Below are positions 44,001-54,535 of a stretch of DNA of 64,000 bases, piece after piece (within the stretch, counting starts at the first letter, position 1; each line of letters begins with the position of its first letter). The notes below the pieces were generated by a model. It worked only from the letters and a program-made list of their open reading frames with translations. It was not told where the DNA came from and searched no databases. The stretch covers positions 124,001-188,000 of the forward strand of contig JANBVO010000033.1 of the NCBI GenBank assembly GCA_030052745.1, in the 5' to 3' direction. This DNA comes from Pleurostoma richardsiae. Lineage: Eukaryota; Ascomycota; Sordariomycetes; Calosphaeriales; Pleurostomataceae. A program made the position numbers and the translations under genes.

Positions 44001-46243
44001 ATGGCGAAAATTACCCTTGACCAGCAGAACTTTTACACTGGCCCTCCCATGAGCCGGGATCCCTGGGCTCCAAACAGGTCTCCCACTATATCTCTATCTG
44101 GACGCCCAGAAACACCGCAGCGCGATGGACGCGATTCTCGACGTGTCGCCGGGGCCTCGCAGGACGAGGCACTCGTGATCTCCAGCGACGACGAGTCTAC
44201 TTACAGCGATCTTGACGATGACGAGTCCGACGCTTCTCTCCCGCCGATCGAGGAGCTGGCTCTACCTGCTAGACGAGAAGAGGTCGGATTTGGCAGTGTT
44301 GCTGACGCAGGTATGGAACCGAACTGTCCATCCCTCGATGGGCCTCTGAATGCTAACAGGCGCGGTCAGGCAAGGATTTCATCTCTCCCCTGGATGATGG
44401 TCGTGATGATGGCGCCGTGGAGCGACCGGTCAGCGATGAGCCTCACTCGCGTGGTAGGACTGGGTCGAGCCATCAGCGGCAGGCCTGTGGTCTAGGGCGC
44501 TCCCACGACCCGCCGGCGGTCGCTGCATTATCGCGACGGTCATCTGCCTCGGCTGGCTCGGCAGGCGCCCTGCAGGCTGAGCAAGGCCTACCCATCCCAG
44601 CAGGCTGTCCTCTGTTTCAATCGGGGCATGCACCCGCTCCTGACGACACCACGTGCGGCAAAACCGCCGATTACGGATCGCCCACGACACAGTCGGGAGC
44701 CGGCTCTACACATGTGCCTAATCCTGGCCGTCTTGCACCACCTTCTAGGCAACCCGACGACAACACTCATCGAAAGAATACGCCACGGCGGGACTCGGCG
44801 AGTGACGGCGGCACCAACGGTATCGAATGTGAGCCACCTGTGGTCGAGCCCAAGCCTTTTAGGAGAAAGGACACGGCTGATCTGCGCATCCCTCGTCCGG
44901 ACACACTCGGCATGGATGAATTCGAAGCGGTCCAGCATTTCGATAGCCAAAAGAGACGGCGACACCATCCTGCCCGCCATCACGCCCGCCGTCGGCTCGC
45001 CAGTACTGGAGACAGCGACACGCACTCTGATCCTGGCGGCAGCGAAATAAAGCAGGACGAGGAAGATGACGACATTCGCCCACCATCGAGCAAGCGTTGC
45101 AGAGTGAGCTCGCCCGCCCCATCGGCCGTTCTCGAAGGAGCCAATGGACGGCAGATTCGGTCTGGCCCGCCACGACGAGGAGTCCTTACATCCAACCCTA
45201 GCGGGAAGCGCCGCGACGAGCGCAGCATCCCCAGTCCGCCATCATCTCGAGGTTCAAGCGACGTGCGGACGGAGACTTCGCGTCATACAACCCGCCCTGT
45301 CTTGCCGCCTAGGATGAGTGGTAATGCACGTAGCTCAGGCTCGACCCGGCTTCTTCCAAGCTCTGGACGCGATAGGTTGAGGAAGACCGCACAAGCGCGT
45401 CGAGACAGACCGCCCGACGAGCAGAGCTCGATCACAGCTGCTGAATACCAAGAGCGGCATCTCCAGAGCATCTTGAAGTGCACGACGATTGGCGACGAGG
45501 TATTGTACAACCTGGAATTCAGATTGCCACGCGTACCAGGATGTGTCGGCCTACTAGTGGATCCCGCAGCTCTCGGTCAAACATGCATGACGAAGTCTCC
45601 CGGCAACAAAGGGGCCAAGGCACGGCGTCAGAGAGACGGACTCCCGGCCAAGACGCTTGGCAGGCCATGTCGAAGCTCAAAGAGAGCCACTTTTACAGTC
45701 GAAGAAGCGGAGCAGACGCTGCGCTCTGATGCGAATGAGCGAGTTGCTTCATCTCGTCCGCGACCAAGAAAGAGAAAGATAGCAGCAGCATCATACACCG
45801 AAGAAGACGATGACAAGATCATTCGCTTACGAGAGGAAGAGGGAAAGACTTTCGAGGAGATCTGCAGGCTCTACTTTCCCGACCGCTCCGCTGGTGCTAT
45901 CTCCACGAGGTATTATAACTTGCGGAGAGGCAAGACCGAGCCACGAAGGAGGCAAGGAGGGACACGTAGAGTCGCCGGCAAGAAGAAGCACATGACGGAT
46001 GGCCCTCTAGACGAAAGTGTGTTGTCTGCCGATGACGAGAGCGACGGGCAGGGTGACGGATGGAGTGACGAAGACGAGTACCTCTTGAAGAAAATCGATG
46101 CGGTGAGGTTCGTCGACGGCCGCTGGATGGCCGCTGTCAGGTGGGATGACGGTTCTGTGACTCAGGAGCCCTGGGAGGGAGTCTGTGATACTGTCGCTGC
46201 CGACAAGTATGAGCGCCGCCATGGTGTCATCGGAGCACAATGA
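44001..46243 (+). CDS. Gene B: Myb/SANT-like protein with chromo-like C-terminus
   Basis: Exon 1 is 44001-44310 and exon 2 is 44370-46243. The 59-bp intron has donor GTATGG, branch TGCTAACAG and acceptor GGTCAG; 727 residues. It is a paralogue of gene A: the N-terminal GASQDEALVISSDDESTYSD aligns with A, as does the intron position and phase. A Ser/Pro/Arg-rich middle follows, then a small domain (HLQSILKCTTIGDEVLYNLE). A Myb-like motif is at residues 575-622 (SYTEEDDDKIIRLREEEGKT, FPDRSAGAISTRYYNL). Then, unlike A, a C-terminal chromo/Tudor-like barrel at about 670-727: EYLLKKIDAVRFVDGRWMAA, VRWDDGSVTQEPWEGV. This suggests a chromatin reader that also contacts DNA. The frame is fully open. 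Confidence 0.78.
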
Positions 46244-46526
46244 CCTGTCTCCGGCAATCCAAGGCGCGGTCGCCCAGGTACAATACTACTGTCTGGAGGT
46301 ACATCAAACCGCAGAATGGGACATTGTCTTGGTAGCCTTTCACTGCTATCCTCCCGCGTAGATATTTCTTGAATGCATTCAGGTCCAAACGACTGACTGC
46401 CTTATCGGATCTAGCCGTTCGTTCATGACCTCCAGGCATGCCTTGCACAACCTTATAGTGGCTGCTGTCCTTGAAGAGCTGCCTCCAGCTTCCTGTGATA
46501 TGTCAAACAATAAGCAATAGCTTCCC
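46244..46526. other. No supported gene
   Basis: The 3' region between gene B and the minus-strand glycosylase-like relic. Nothing recognised. Confidence 0.4.
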
Positions 46527-47894
46527 TTACATCGTTCTTTCCGTCATCTGAAAGGGTCCCTCCATCGCTATTGTTTCGATGAACGCGTCCCACTGCCTCA
46601 CAAGCCCTGCTATCCGAAGAGTGACTATGAAGTCAGTTACTGACGAGCGACGTAAGCATACCTTCACCTGCTCTGTGTACTCCCTGATAAACCGAACAAG
46701 CTCGGTACGGTTACTCGAGGTCACGTCCTTCAGCAGCTCGGCTTCCTGTGCGGGCGTCAATTCCGAAGTGAGTGACAAGTCTGGTCGTGGAGGTTGAAGA
46801 CTGTCTGAATGGTCTTTGGACGCCAAGAGACGCGGAACCGGGTAAGCGGTTCTTCCAGCACGGTGGGTACGTCATTGTCGATTGACGACGGCAACCAGTT
46901 TTTTTGTTGGCTCCCGCGGGAACGTAATAGTAAGGACATGAAATACTTCTTCCAGTACGCGAACATAATCTTTGCGATGGAGGACTGATCCGCGAGTCGC
47001 CGCAGCCAATGCTTCATATTGCTGAAATGCCGAGCGGTTCGCCATCAAGAATCTCGACTGGTTTCACATCTTCTAGGCCATTGTATCCATTCTCGGCCCG
47101 TATTGTATGTATGGGGCGGCTTCGCACGACTCGAGTGCCGGTATATCCTCCAGCCGGCGTTGCCCTTTCCTGACGCATAGCTGTCGAATGTCTTCTACAA
47201 ATTCAGGAGCTTGGCACTCACCACAAAGCCTCTGCAAATGCAGCAACGAAGTGGTGAACCAACAGCTCGCGGTATTCTGGTCTGCACTCGGTATCATTGA
47301 CCGCGCACGATGGATGAAACGTCTGGATCAGAGTGGTCCTATGACCGTCATCGAAGTCCACGTCGGCTCCTATCAGCTGATACTCCTCGCTAGGCTGTTT
47401 GAATCGTCGCATCCACTCGTCTTGGTATCTGCCTCTATGGTAATGTATCACAACCTTCGGCTTCTTGACCTTCAGAATCTCGGCCAGAAGTTCGTGGCAT
47501 CTCTTGTCGGACGCTGTGACTTTTTTGTTTGGCTGATACGAGAATGCATCGAGGATAGTTACTGTATGAATGCTCTGGCTCCAGCTGTAGCGAACCGGAT
47601 AAGGTCGTCCACAGCTTGCAGCGAGTTGCGACCTTGCACAAACTTTTCGAAGGACATATTGTATTTTCCGGTATGGGGACGCTCTAGAATAATAACCACA
47701 TCTGAGTAGCCGGACACAAGATTGCATGCCTGAGTGATTTCATGTTTATTGACACCAAGTTCGATTCCAAAATCCCTGAGGAGTGTGATGGCTGATGCAT
47801 CCCCTTGAGAAGGCAAACAGATTGGCGGGGAGCGCGGTAGTGCTTGCGCACATCGGGGTATCGGTATTTCGAGAACGACCTGGGAAGTAGACAT
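46527..47894 (-). pseudogene. Uracil-DNA-glycosylase-like protein, copy 1 (frameshifted)
   Basis: From the ATG at 47894 (MSTSQVVLEIPIPRCAQALP) the reading includes SGYSDVVIILERPHTGKYNM, LQAVDDLIRFA, then after a frame change near 47570 TVTILDAFSYQPNKK, CHELLAEILKVKKPKVVIHY and TFHPSCAVND. It ends, after intron-like gaps, in a helical tail with AELLKDVTSSNRTELVRFIR and EYTEQ. The order (acidic strand, 'TVxILDA', 'CHELLxxILxxxKPKVVI', 'FHPS') recalls the uracil-DNA-glycosylase fold, where HPS lies in the DNA-contacting loop. This is inference from pattern. The same protein occurs damaged at 57972. The nuclease-like gene starts head to head 0.7 kb away. Confidence 0.45.
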
Positions 47895-48622
47895 AATTCT
47901 AGAATTTGATGGCAAGCGCGGTATGCTTCGTCTGAAGCTGTGTTATATTTGGATCTGGGGACGAAAAGGGTGGCGGATGGAACGGTGGCGTTGATCCGCA
48001 TCTTGCACTGATATGGAATCAGGCATACAAGAGTAGCGGAGAGAGCACAGGAGCAACTTGATATAGGCGACGCTCGGTGTTGCAGAATCTCCCATTGGGC
48101 CTTTATTTCAGACCAAACCGATCACAGAGAGCCGCGGTTGCACGGCGAGGACCATCGTCTGGCATTGGAGGAAGAGCAGTTATCGCTTTATTTCTTGCCT
48201 GCACCCCCTTGCGTCGCTTGCTGAAGTCACGAACTCCTTTGAGTCAGGACATCGAGTCTGGTGTTCCATTATTTAATCCTCTGCTGTGCGGCATTCTTCT
48301 ACTGACTTAGGAGTGCTCGTTGGTGAGGTTTGAGCAGCGTCGAGCCAAGCCGCGCGGGGTTGAGTGCGTCATGGTTGGTTACTGGTCGGGCGCCAGGACT
48401 TAGGCAGGAACTGGGCGGGCGCTTGTGATTGGTACTGTAAGAATATGGCGTGATGCGTGCAGGCATGAGCATTACAGTACTGGCTGGACCAATCTTTCAT
48501 CTGCCGATACCACCCTACATGCATTACTATGCAACCCCTCACTTCGTGAGCCGAATAGGAATATAAGGTCAAGATAAAACCAAGGCGAAGGAGAGAAATA
48601 CTATATAGAGCGTTCTGTCAAA
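47895..48622. other. Intergenic region between divergent genes
   Basis: Shared 5' region of the minus-strand glycosylase-like relic and the plus-strand nuclease-like gene. An ATG-led frame at 48001 (minus, MRINATVPSATLFVPRSKYN) overlaps it and could be an alternative first exon of the relic. TATA-like ATATAG is at 48602. Confidence 0.4.
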
Positions 48623-50210
48623 ATGAAAATCTCGGGGAGCAAGAAAGAAGGCTTCTTGATATCGTTCCGGCGTGCATTCTTTCGCGGAGCCTCGTCGTAC
48701 TCAAGTCCTCCCAGTCCGCCTCAATTCATTTCGGAACCTATCCCGCCCAGAAGGAGCAACGAAGTCTGGTCCGAGCCAGGAGTCGCTGGCCCGTCAACGC
48801 CGCCGCAGAGGGATTTCAGGTTTCCGCCGACTCCGGATCCTACACCACCCCAGCAACGGACCGAGATAGACAGTCCGGATTTACAAAGACCGTGTCTTTC
48901 AAAGCAGACATCTTCTCCACTCGGCCTCACCAAGCTGTCTGAAGAGGGAGCACTAGACTCGGCAGGATGGTCCAGTGAGCAAGACAAGAAGCCTTTCGAG
49001 TCGCACGCACTAGAAACATCGAAGAGCAGACGTGCTGGGGCTCGAAGCACCCAGAACCATAGCTTTCAGAAAAGCCAAATGTTGGAAGGTGCACAGGCTC
49101 GGAGTCTTCTCTCTGACATCAGCCGTCTCCAAAAAGGGACATTTCCGCTCCCGAAGGTTAAGGAGCAAATTGAGAGAAAGATTCCTCATGATCAGTACGA
49201 GGAGTTGAGTACTTGGATAGAAAATCACCCGGATAATGAAATAAGCAAGTACTGGAATACAGAGCTACAGTGAGATGATATTTTTATTAGACAGTCTTCT
49301 AGTATGGGTTCCGAGTTAATCAGTTGCCAGCTTCGACTACACACGCGATCCCCCAGGTACTGGCAAGAACTTCGTCATTCGCATGCCTCTTGCACCCCAC
49401 GAGCTTGTAACTGGGCTTGTGACTAAGGGGATCATCGGTTGGTTTGCAAAAGTCGAGGAGATAGAGGAATACAACAATGGGGATGAAACGACTATTGACA
49501 TTGCTAAAGGCATTGAAGTCCGGAACCAGACAAGAGTCTATCTCCAAAATGGCAATGAATGGGAGCCAGATCAGTCCTTCAGAATCAAGAAGAAGGGTCA
49601 AAAGAAAGGTCATATATATCCTGCCGTGGTGATTGAAGTCTCGTATGCGCAGAGACTCAAAGACCTGAAGCATAGAGCAGAGACGTGGATCAAATATAGC
49701 ACGTCCAAGGTCCGTATAGTTATTGGGTTTGATCTTAATGATGTCTATAAGAAAAATCAGTCTGCTACCCTCTATGTTTGGAAATCACAGGATGGCGAAC
49801 CAGAATTGATAGTGAAGACTGAGGTAGGTAAATGTTTAATCAATTCACCCCTTCGTTGATGGCGACTCCTGACGAGAAATTCGAGGTAGTTTCGAGATAC
49901 AAGCGGTAGGGCAATCCCAAATGTTAATCTATGTCTTTCATTGAGCGACTTCTTGCAGGACGATGATGGGCAAGAAAACATGAGGTTCTTCGATCCGAAC
50001 ATGTTGATTTCTTCGGTGGACATTGTGGATAAGCTGGAGGATGGAGTCGAAGATCAAGAGATAGGGAAGACAAGCCATAAAGAGATAAAAAGTAAAATCA
50101 AGGCTCAAAAGTCCAAGAAGAGTCTTTCGCCGTTGCACATTGCGTCACGCTGGAGCGGGACTCTACGAAAGAAAAAGGTCGTTAACTATAAGCCTATGAT
50201 GAAGAAATAG
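48623..50210 (+). CDS. PD-(D/E)XK-like protein, copy 1
   Basis: Three exons: 48623-49269, 49331-49823 and 49959-50210. Phases agree, giving 463 residues. The first 215 residues are Ser/Pro-rich with a small helical motif (LPKVKEQIERKIPHDQYEEL). The exon 2 start FDYTRDPPGTGKNFVIRMP is shared with copy 2 (FDYMRRPPPGDKQFVIHMP), which fixes the acceptor. The core has EPDQSF (Asp296), PAVVIEVSYAQ (Glu318) and AETWIKYSTSKVRIVIGFDL followed by ATLYVW. This resembles the PD...ExK fold of restriction-type nucleases, but the Lys of ExK is replaced (EVS), so activity is doubtful. The C-terminus is Lys-rich and differs from copy 2. Confidence 0.65.
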
Positions 50211-50444
50211 AAATTGAGCAGTACCGTAAATTTTTGAATTGCGATCCTGTCTGCTTAGGCTCCCTTGAAAATACACTTCAGTTTCCTCAAAGTGACCATA
50301 CCCAGGACAACCAGGACGTAGAGCAGCAGGCACGACTTGCTGAGCTTGCGGCCCTGGAACCAAGACAGAAGCAAACATCTCAAATCAATGATTCTTTACG
50401 CTGGACGTAATTGTGTGTAAGCTAACAAGGCCAAGCCCCTGGTG
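50211..50444. other. Spacer, no gene
   Basis: Convergent 3' ends of the nuclease-like gene and the BTB gene. Nothing else seen. Confidence 0.4.
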
Positions 50445-51677
50445 TCAAGTCCTTGCTGCAAACGATGCCGCCAGTCTGCTCACGACTTCCGTGCAACCTG
50501 CACAATCCCTCCAGGCATCGCCATCACCTAGCAGGTGATGTTCGTGGTCCGGGCAGTCCTCTGCCAATGCAAGTTTGGTTTTCATTTTCATTTTTTTCTT
50601 CTTCTTCTTATCTTTTTTCGATATCAGGGTAGGGGAGTCCTGGTCCTGAGACGTATTCTGAAGCTGGTCTGGCCAAGTGATGGACGGTCCTGCTCGCGAG
50701 GTGAACTCTGACGGGGTCACGGCTGTCCCTGTATCTCGTGGCAGTTCTGCTTCGGGCTCCGGTTCCATGGGCTTCCCTAAAACCTCGTCCGGTATATCGA
50801 CTGCCTCGGGTAGCTCCGGTCCGGGCTCCGGCTCTGTCTGGGGCCGCTCGACTGGTATATCGATTGGCTCGGGCGGTTCTGGGATAAGCGGCCCAGCTTC
50901 GGCCGAAGATGCGGAAGGGGTGTAGGTGGACGTCTTGCAGCAGCAGAGCTCCTCCATCATGGACTGGGAGAGCATCTTCGAGAGGGTCCCGGCAGGTTCG
51001 AAGAGTTCTAGCCAGCCTTTTCGGTCGAGCGACTCCGGGTCCTCAAATAGCTGGTGGACCCGAGACTTGACAAGGTCGTACAGCCAAGCGTGGTCGGCGC
51101 TAGAAGCCAGCCACCGGGAAACCCTCTTGACTGCTCGGAGGAAGTCCATGGGGGCAAGTTGGTCCGAGAAGTGCTCTACTCGCTCCTTGGCCAAGCTTGC
51201 AAGACCTGCAGCATCGTACGTCTGGGCGATGCTGTACGCGCAGAGGCCGACTTCGAGAGGGTTCTCCAAGATATTCCCTGGGGAAAGGCCACCCTGACGA
51301 AGCGTTTGGTATCTGCCGGTGTGTAGGTAATGAACAAGTACATGGCCGGCTTCCTGTGGGTAGTCGAGATTGATGCTGTCAGTCCATGAGCTGAAGTGCG
51401 TGCTCAGCTTGGGGTTCACTGCGAGAAGAGCAAGAGGAACGGCAAAAGACTGGTTGTGCTCGAAGATGAGACGGCACGTAGAGCTCGAGTAAGGTCTGCA
51501 CAAACAGCAAACAGAGCGATCGTGACGGGAGAAATAGCACTGGGGGAGAGAGACTTACGATGATTCGGGCCCCGCATCGTCATCCTCGAGTAAGAGTCGC
51601 CATGTCGACAACTGGTAGTATGGTCGGCTCTGAACGAGCCGAACTCTTCTTCTTCTTCGCCATCGACAAGAAAATGC
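50445..51677 (-). CDS. BTB/POZ-like protein
   Basis: The main exon is 51495-50445. A 63-bp intron (51558-51496, GTAAGT...TGCAG) joins it to an upstream exon ending at 51559 with LLLEDDDAGPESS. The true start is uncertain: an ATG at about 51663 (MAKKKKSSARSEPT) is in another frame, so a further intron or a frame problem exists. The BTB-like fold comes first: CRLIFEHNQSFAVPLALLAV, then INLDYPQEAGHVLVHYLHTG. This is the pattern of fungal BTB proteins that serve as adaptors for Cul3 ligases or as dimerising modules. A helical part, a Pro/Glu repeat (PEPPEPIDIPVERP, PELPEAVDIPDEV), a Lys run and a Cys/His-containing end (CPDHEHH...CAGC) follow. Confidence 0.65.
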
Positions 51678-52326
51678 AGAATGCGTGGCCGTAGGACGCA
51701 GCAGAGGGTGATGCTTCTTAAATCTCTCATCCTGGTGCCCAACTGCAGACCACCCGAGCTATACGCAGCTGGTAATGATAGGGTTCCCGGGTCACTCTGA
51801 TTGGACGACTGCAGATGCGGGAGGCCTGCTGGTCGCCACGTATGAGGACGTCGGGAGAGCCTGCCCGATTGAGGCACCGGTGACCACCACGCCCGGTTCT
51901 GTCCTCTTCAATGGCCGCACACAAAGCCAATTCTTGTTCTTTTATCTTGGGGTTACGAGACATGTATGTGCTATTGGGCACATGCAGCAGAGGTGTTCAC
52001 GCATTCGTTTATGGCAATCGCCAACCAGGAATATGGCTTCAACCGTGTGTCCATACTAAGACTAATCCCATGCTGCCACTCCTCTTTTGCAGATATGTCC
52101 CATCTGCAAGACGTCCCACTAGACTAGTTTCGGCTAGACTACAAGTTAGGCTGTCCCACTTCCCAACTGTAGCCGGAGTTCGCTTTCCCTCTTTACGCCT
52201 CAGAGTACACCTCCGAGTCGGCCAAGGCCGCCACTTGCTGCCAGAGAATAAACCCCCACCGTTGCCGGCATCCATCAGGATGTCGAAGGAGGATGAGCCT
52301 TTTAACTAGTCTCGAATTCCTCAGCG
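51678..52326. other. No supported gene
   Basis: 5' regions of the divergent BTB and Gcn5-like genes. Frames on both strands are weak. No repeat or RNA gene noted. Confidence 0.4.
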
Positions 52327-53518
52327 ATGAGAAAGCGCAAGGCGAGCCAAGAGACGTCTTCGCCAATGACCTCGAAACGACTTGAGCAGGATACCCTCCC
52401 CGAATCTGAGAAGCCGCCGAAGCCGCCTGTCATATATCTCTCTGAGAAGGTGATTGCCACAGCTTACCTCCTCGTTGCTGAGCACTGGACTGGGAGACCA
52501 TATCGCTAACCTGCATCCCAAGCCAGTCGTGGTAGAAGAGCTCAATGGTGACATCGAGTTCCGAGTCGTTAACAACGACAACGAGCGCGAGAGCCTGATC
52601 ATCTTGACGGGCCTGAAGTGCATTTTCCAGAAACAGCTCCCCGAGATGCCCAAGCACTACATCACTCGGCTTGTCTACGACCGGACGCATCTATCCATCG
52701 CAATCGTCAAGAAGCCACTCGAGGTGGTGGGCGGCATTACATACCGGCCCGTCAAGGGACGGCGCTTCGCCGAGATTGTCTTCTGCGCCGTCTCATCGGA
52801 CCAGCAGGTCAAGGGCTACGGTGCCCACATGATGTCGCACCTGAAGGACTATGTCAAGGCGACGTCAGACGTACAGGGCTTCACCAAGGATATCACCCTG
52901 GACAGGAGTGTGTGGAGTGGCTGCATCAAGGACTACGAGGGCGGCACCATCATGCGGTGCAGGATGCTGCCACGTATCCGCTACCTCGAGACGGACCGCA
53001 TGCTGCTGAAGCAGAAGGAGTGCGTACACGACAAGATCCGCGCCTTCTCCACGTCGCATACCGTCCACCAGCCCCCCAAGCAGTGGAAGGATGGCATGAC
53101 GCCGGTTGACCCCCTGTCCATCGAGTCGATCCGGGCTTCCTGGTGGTCCCCCCACATGGACGAGTTTGCGCGCCAGCCGCGCCACGGGCCCAATTATAAC
53201 CTGCTGCTGCACTTGCTCAACGACATGCAGACTCACACGTCGTCGTGGCCGTTCCTCGTGCCTGTCGACAAGGACGTCGTCGCCGACTACTATGACGTCA
53301 TTAAGGAGCCCATGGACCTCAGTACCATGGAGGCCAAGCTCGAGGCCGACCAGTATTCCACGCCAGAGGAGTTCATCAAGGATGCCAAGCTTATCTTCGA
53401 TAACTGCCGCCGCTACAACTCTGAGAAAACGCCCTATGTCAAGACCGCCAACAAACTCGAGAAGTACATGTGGCAGCAGGTCAAGGCCGTTCCCGAGTGG
53501 TCGTTCCTCGAGCCTTGA
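52327..53518 (+). CDS. gcn5: Gcn5-type histone acetyltransferase with internal deletion in motif B
   Basis: Exon 1 is 52327-52449 and exon 2 is 52523-53518. The 73-bp intron runs GTGATT to CCCAAG and includes GCTAAC; 372 residues. Gcn5 acetylates histone H3 within SAGA. The GNAT part is clear: [40 protein letters not shown] with the catalytic Glu at 125 and the acetyl-CoA QxxGxG loop. The bromodomain is complete ([20 protein letters not shown]; the acetyl-lysine Asn in RRYNSEK). But after KATSDV (158) the text goes straight to [12 protein letters not shown]. The roughly 17 residues normally between (the FLTYADNYAIGYF strand-helix) are absent, in frame, at 52873/52874. Several usually invariant positions nearby are also changed. 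It is probably a second, catalytically impaired copy. Confidence 0.88.
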
Positions 53519-53787
53519 GAGTGAGTTATGCGCCGTTGCGGATCTTGGAAGACCTGGGGGACAGCAAGTGAGTTGCCTTTAGTGTGGCGCCAAATAGGGG
53601 ACGGGTCCTAAAGTCGGACGGGTCCGTCCATGTTACTACATCGGGTATAGCCCCCTCCGCTGTCGGTCCTTTCAACGCGTCACGTTCCCAAGACTTCGGT
53701 TGAACACATCAATTTCTGTCGATGTCTAGAAGATCAGCCGGTCGATGGATAGTGCGTGGAGCAAGTGCGCCTCTTCCCCGCTTCTGA
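53519..53787. other. Spacer, no gene
   Basis: 3' flank of the Gcn5-like gene; nothing recognised. Confidence 0.4.
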
Positions 53788-54104
53788 TCTACGACGCGTA
53801 ACGAGTGGGTTGCCAGCAAGTTTACCGTAGGCCTCAATCAACCTTGCGACGGGCACGAGGGTGACGGAGAGACGCCTGCGGCTTCCTCTTCGGCAAGGAG
53901 ACGTCTGCAAAGGAAGGCAGGAAATGGCGAGAAGGCGAAGCGCAGAACCAAGGGGCAATGGCAGAGATCACCTGCGGAGGATCCAGGATTGGACGTGGTG
54001 CCCCTGGAGAGCTATAGCATCATCGAGGACGACGAAGGACTTATGACTGACTACCTCATGGCTATTTATTCAATTGTCATTGAGTGGCAAGGTCCCAGCG
54101 CGTG
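53788..54104 (+). CDS. Coding-like exon of an unknown protein
   Basis: A frame without an initial ATG, open from after a TGA near 53787 to the TGA at 54102-54104, about 105 residues. It has a basic middle (ARRRLQRKAGNGEKAKRRTK) and an acidic, hydrophobic end (LDVVPLESYSIIEDDEGLMT, DYLMAIYSI). Codon content looks protein-like. It is probably the last exon of a lost or unrecognised gene. No family recognised. Confidence 0.3.
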
Positions 54105-54309
54105 AGGGATGATCGCGGTGCCATCGACAAATCGCGCACGAATCACAACGGTGTGAAAACACTTGTGGTCCGTGCGTTCTCAAAGAAAGCATAGCAACGG
54201 CCTGAGGGTGCGTCAGGGTTGTTACAGTACTGTAGCCGACGGATTCAGTAAAAGCCAATAGATAAGCCCTTATCACGCGTACTGCTTGATGAGTGGCTGT
54301 CCGTGAGGA

Positions 54310-54535
54310 GATAGTGCTGGCAGTAGAGCGTGGAGTCGAACATCAAGAGATAGTGAAGAGGAAGCGTGGAGTCGAACATCAAGAGATAGTGAAGAGGAGC
54401 CGTGAAGAGATAAAGAGTTGGATCGAGGCTCAGAAATCAAACTGACGTTTTTCAGCGTTGTGTATCATGTTCGGCTGGAGCGGGACTCTACGAGGCAGAA
54501 GATGGTGAATAACAAGCCTAAGAGATGGCAGACAA
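54310..54535 (+). pseudogene. Fragment of the PD-(D/E)XK-like gene 3' end
   Basis: Related to 50035-50200, the last exon of copy 1. Shared words are GTGGAGTCGAACATCAAGAG (twice, a local duplication of about 42 bp), AGAGATAAAGAGT, and GGCTGGAGCGGGACTCTACG. The corresponding protein motif is GVEDQEI...RWSGTLR. Only the C-terminal end is present and frames are interrupted. Confidence 0.65.

Noticed and set aside
50677-51297. Plus-strand Gly/Ser-rich frames
   Set aside because: Antisense of the BTB gene's Pro/Glu repeat.
53106-53582. Second plus-strand frame with Arg/Ser/Thr text
   Set aside because: Out-of-frame shadow of the Gcn5 bromodomain.
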